Assembly (NCBI RefSeq): GCF_003112575.1
Contig: NZ_BEWC01000008.1
Span: 1-64,000 of the forward strand
Reading direction: 5' to 3'
From: Streptomyces ardesiacus
Lineage (GTDB): Bacteria > Actinomycetota > Actinomycetes > Streptomycetales > Streptomycetaceae
Length of the DNA stretch: 64,000 bases
Below, in pieces: positions 61,494 through 64,000 of this stretch (position 1 is the first letter of the stretch; every line of letters begins with the position of its first letter). The notes beneath the pieces were generated by a model. The model ran no database searches. It had not been told where the DNA came from and saw only the letters and a list, made by a program, of their open reading frames with translations. The position numbers and the translations under genes were made by a program.

Positions 61494-62657
61494 ATGCGAC
61501 TCCTGCACACTTCCGACTGGCACCTCGGCCGGGCGTTCCACCGGGTCACCATGCTCGGCGCCCAGGCCGGGTTCGTCGGCCACCTCGTCGACACCGTGCG
61601 CGAGCACGCCGTCGACGCCGTGGTCGTGTCCGGAGACGTGTACGACCGGGCGGTGCCGCCGCTCGCCGCCGTAGAGCTGTTCGACGACGCCCTGCACCGC
61701 CTCGCCGACCTCGGCGTGCCGACGGTGATGATCTCCGGCAACCACGACTCGGCCCGCCGTCTCGGGGTCGGTGCCGGGCTCATCGACCGGGCCGGCATCC
61801 ACCTGCGCACCGACCCGGCGGGCTGCGGCACCCCGGTGGTGCTGGCCGACGCCCACGGGGACGTCGCCTTCTACGGACTGCCGTATCTCGAACCGGCCCT
61901 CGTGAAGACCGAGTTCGGCGTGGAGAAGGCGGGGCACGAGGCCGTCCTCGCCGCCGCCATGGACCGGGTGCGCGCCGACCTCGCCACCCGCGCGCGGGGC
62001 ACCCGTTCCGTCGTCCTCGCGCACGCCTTCGTCACCGGCGGCGAGCCGAGCGACAGCGAGCGGGACATCACCGTCGGCGGGGTCGCCGCCGTGCCCTGCG
62101 GCGTCTTCGACGGCGTCGACTACGTGGCGCTCGGCCATCTGCACGGATGCCAGACCCTCACCGAGCGCGTCCGGTACTCCGGCTCGCCGCTGCCGTACTC
62201 CTTCTCCGAGCACCGGCACCGCAAGAGCATGTGGCTCGTCGATCTGGACGCGGAGGGATCGGTGACCGCCGAGCGGATCGACTGCCCCGTGCCGCGCGCG
62301 CTGGCCCGGCTGCGCGGAACGCTGGCGGACCTGCTCGCCGACCCGGAGCTGACCCCGCACGAGGAGGCGTGGGTCGAGGCGACCCTCACCGACCCGGTCC
62401 GGCCGGACGAGCCCATGGCCCGCCTCGCGGAGCGGTTCCCGCACACGCTGAGCCTCCTCTTCGACCCCGAGCGCGCCCCCGACGAGCCCGGCGTGTCCTA
62501 CGCCCGGCGGCTCGCCGACCGCAGCGACCAGCAGATCGCGGAGGACTTCGTGGCCCACGTGCGCGGCGCCGGGCCCGACGGCCACGAACGGGGCGTGCTC
62601 CGGGAGGCGTTCGAGGCCGTGCGTGCGGACGACACCGTGCGGGAGGTGGCCCGGTGA
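61494..62657 (+). CDS. sbcD: DNA double-strand break nuclease SbcD
   Basis: A 387-residue Mre11-type nuclease: phosphodiesterase motifs SDWHLGR (about 7-13), GDVYDR, GNHD, and the HAFVTGG and GHLHGCQ metal ligand stretches, then a capping domain. With SbcC it forms the bacterial Mre11-Rad50 complex that processes hairpins and protein-blocked ends. TAGTCT is a likely leaderless promoter. sbcC overlaps its stop by four bases. Confidence 0.97.
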   Translation: MRLLHTSDWHLGRAFHRVTMLGAQAGFVGHLVDTVREHAVDAVVVSGDVYDRAVPPLAAVELFDDALHRLADLGVPTVMISGNHDSARRLGVGAGLIDRAGIHLRTDPAGCGTPVVLADAHGDVAFYGLPYLEPALVKTEFGVEKAGHEAVLAAAMDRVRADLATRARGTRSVVLAHAFVTGGEPSDSERDITVGGVAAVPCGVFDGVDYVALGHLHGCQTLTERVRYSGSPLPYSFSEHRHRKSMWLVDLDAEGSVTAERIDCPVPRALARLRGTLADLLADPELTPHEEAWVEATLTDPVRPDEPMARLAERFPHTLSLLFDPERAPDEPGVSYARRLADRSDQQIAEDFVAHVRGAGPDGHERGVLREAFEAVRADDTVREVAR

Positions 62658-64000
62658 GGCTGCACCGGCTGGACATCACCGCCTTCGGGCCCTTCGGCGG
62701 CTCCCAGAGCGTCGACTTCGACGACCTCTCGGCCGCCGGGCTCTTCCTGCTGCACGGCCCCACCGGCGCCGGCAAGACCTCCGTCCTCGACGCCGTCTGC
62801 TACGCGCTGTACGGCTCGGTCCCCGGCGCCCGGCAGAGCGGCGGCCAGGGCATGACGCTGCGCAGTGACCACGCCGCCACCGGTACCCGCACCGAGGTGC
62901 GCCTCGAACTGACCGTCGCGGAGCGCAGGCTGGAGATCACCCGGCAGCCGCCCTGGGAGCGTCCCAAGAAGAAGGGCGTCGGCACGACCGTCGACAAGGC
63001 GCAGACCTGGCTGCGCGAGTACGACGCCAAGGCCGGTACCTGGAAGGACCTCAGCCGCTCCCACCAGGAGGTCGGCGAGGAGATCACGCAGCTCCTCGGG
63101 ATGAGCCGCGAGCAGTTCTGCCAGGTCGTGCTGTTGCCCCAGGGCGAGTTCGCCCGCTTCCTGCGCGCCGACGCGGAGGCACGCGGCAAGCTGCTCGGCC
63201 GGCTCTTCGACACCCGGCGGTTCGCCGAGGTCGAGAAGCACCTCGCCGAACGGCGCCGCGGCACCGAGGCCCGGGTGCGCGAAGGGGACGCCGCGCTGCT
63301 GGCCGACGCCCACCGGATGCAGCAGGCCGCGGGCAGCGCCATGGACCTGCCGGAGCTGGCGCCGGGCGAGCCGGGCCTGGCCGACGCGGTGCTGGAAGCC
63401 GCCGCCCTCGCCCGCGCCACCGCCCGGGAACGGCTGGCGGTCGCCGACTGCCGCCTCACGGCCACCGAGTCCGCCCGGGACGCCGCCGAGCGCGACCTGG
63501 CCGACGCCCGCGAACTCGACCGGCTGCAACGCCGGTTCGCCGAGGCGCGGGAGCGGGCCGCACGGCTGGCGGAGCGGGCCGACGACCACCGCGCCGTGCG
63601 TGAGCGCATGGAGCGGGGCCGCAAGGCCGAAGCGGTGGCCCCGGCCCTGGAGTTGCGGGACGCCGCCGAGACGGAACACCGGCGTGCGGCGGCCGCGGAA
63701 GCCCGCGCGCGTGTCCCGCTGCCCCGGGCGCTCGCCGACGCGGGCCCCGCGGGACTCGCCGCCGCCGCCCGCCGGGCCGCCGAGGAACTGGGCGGCCTCG
63801 CCTCGGCCCGGCGTGCCGAGAGACGCCTCGCCGAGCTGGTCCGGGAACGGGAGGGCCTCGACCGGCAGGAACACGCCGACGAGGAGGTCCGGCAGGAGGC
63901 GGAGGCCTGGCTGGCCGACTGGGAGACCACCCGCGCCGGGCTCCAGGCCCGCGTCGACTCGGCGCAGGAGGCCGCGACCCGCGCCGAACAGCTCGCCGTG
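62654..64000 (+). CDS. sbcC: DNA repair ATPase SbcC (N-terminal part, cut by window end)
   Basis: The first 449 codons of a Rad50-like ATPase. Walker A GPTGAGKTS lies near residue 36, followed by a Q-loop region and the start of a long coiled coil rich in Ala/Glu/Arg. The GTG at 62654 overlaps the sbcD stop (GTGA), so the two are translationally coupled. The frame stays open to the last base; the zinc hook, Walker B and stop lie beyond the window. Confidence 0.96.
   Translation, partial: MRLHRLDITAFGPFGGSQSVDFDDLSAAGLFLLHGPTGAGKTSVLDAVCYALYGSVPGARQSGGQGMTLRSDHAATGTRTEVRLELTVAERRLEITRQPPWERPKKKGVGTTVDKAQTWLREYDAKAGTWKDLSRSHQEVGEEITQLLGMSREQFCQVVLLPQGEFARFLRADAEARGKLLGRLFDTRRFAEVEKHLAERRRGTEARVREGDAALLADAHRMQQAAGSAMDLPELAPGEPGLADAVLEAAALARATARERLAVADCRLTATESARDAAERDLADARELDRLQRRFAEARERAARLAERADDHRAVRERMERGRKAEAVAPALELRDAAETEHRRAAAAEARARVPLPRALADAGPAGLAAAARRAAEELGGLASARRAERRLAELVREREGLDRQEHADEEVRQEAEAWLADWETTRAGLQARVDSAQEAATRAEQLAV

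Overview
This is high-GC actinobacterial DNA from a Streptomyces-type chromosome. Nearly all codons end in G or C, GTG starts are frequent, many genes start with no leader directly behind a TANNNT box, and the gene families and their order match what I remember of the Streptomyces coelicolor core region running from about SCO1389 down to about SCO1310. That comparison is from memory, not from a search. I see no prophage, insertion sequence, CRISPR array, tRNA gene or large biosynthetic cluster, so most of the window looks like vertically inherited core with small accessory modules.

Layout. 1-134: tail of a 5S rRNA gene and the rRNA operon terminator. 190-10.3 kb: a deeply conserved actinobacterial block with a CDP-alcohol phosphatidyltransferase (cardiolipin synthase type), a sugar-phosphate nucleotidyltransferase fused to a degenerate phosphohexomutase, DUF881 / small basic protein / DUF881 membrane proteins, a GarA-like FHA protein, a MerR regulator (FtsR type), a DUF151 nuclease, a second MerR regulator and a DNA polymerase IV with an extra C-terminal domain. 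10.3-14 kb: a PRC-barrel protein, then a tandem glycine riboswitch and gcvP. 14-26 kb: a molbindin, small Streptomyces proteins, a GCS2-family ligase, a CPBP-family membrane protein, PhzF, a two-component system facing an ABC transporter, an APH-fold protein, PadR and a lone Clp N-domain protein. 26-33 kb: three EamA exporters with MocR and LysR regulators; one exporter is preceded by a leaderless polyproline leader peptide and a stem that can cover its ribosome binding site. 33-46.6 kb: a minimal HipA-like kinase with DUF3037, a repeat-rich surface protein, two SDR reductases behind a strong promoter with a TetR-type operator, a peptide-type binding lipoprotein, uracil-DNA glycosylase, TetR with a monooxygenase and twin operators, and apolipoprotein N-acyltransferase. 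46.7-64 kb: SDR, UppP, a TVP38 protein, a DNA alkylation repair protein, a divergent EF-Tu (tuf3 type), two paralogous membrane proteins, thioesterase, DedA, gamma carbonic anhydrase, an XRE-cupin regulator, a YbaK deacylase, a CoA-binding protein, a catalytically degenerate CysRS-like protein, a YigZ/IMPACT protein and sbcDC (sbcC runs off the end).

How the genes work together. The first 10 kb combines envelope lipid and division-linked genes with FHA/MerR signalling. The riboswitch couples glycine level to GcvP. Several divergent regulator/target pairs share palindromic operators that can be read in the sequence (PadR, MocR/PPOX, TetR/monooxygenase). EF-Tu3, YbaK and the CysRS-like protein lie within 10 kb and share a tRNA-handling theme; a functional link is only inference. 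The most unusual items are the CysRS-like pseudo-enzyme, the HipA-mini/DUF3037 pair, the polyproline leader/attenuator, the pseudo-mutase half of the nucleotidyltransferase and the DinB fusion.
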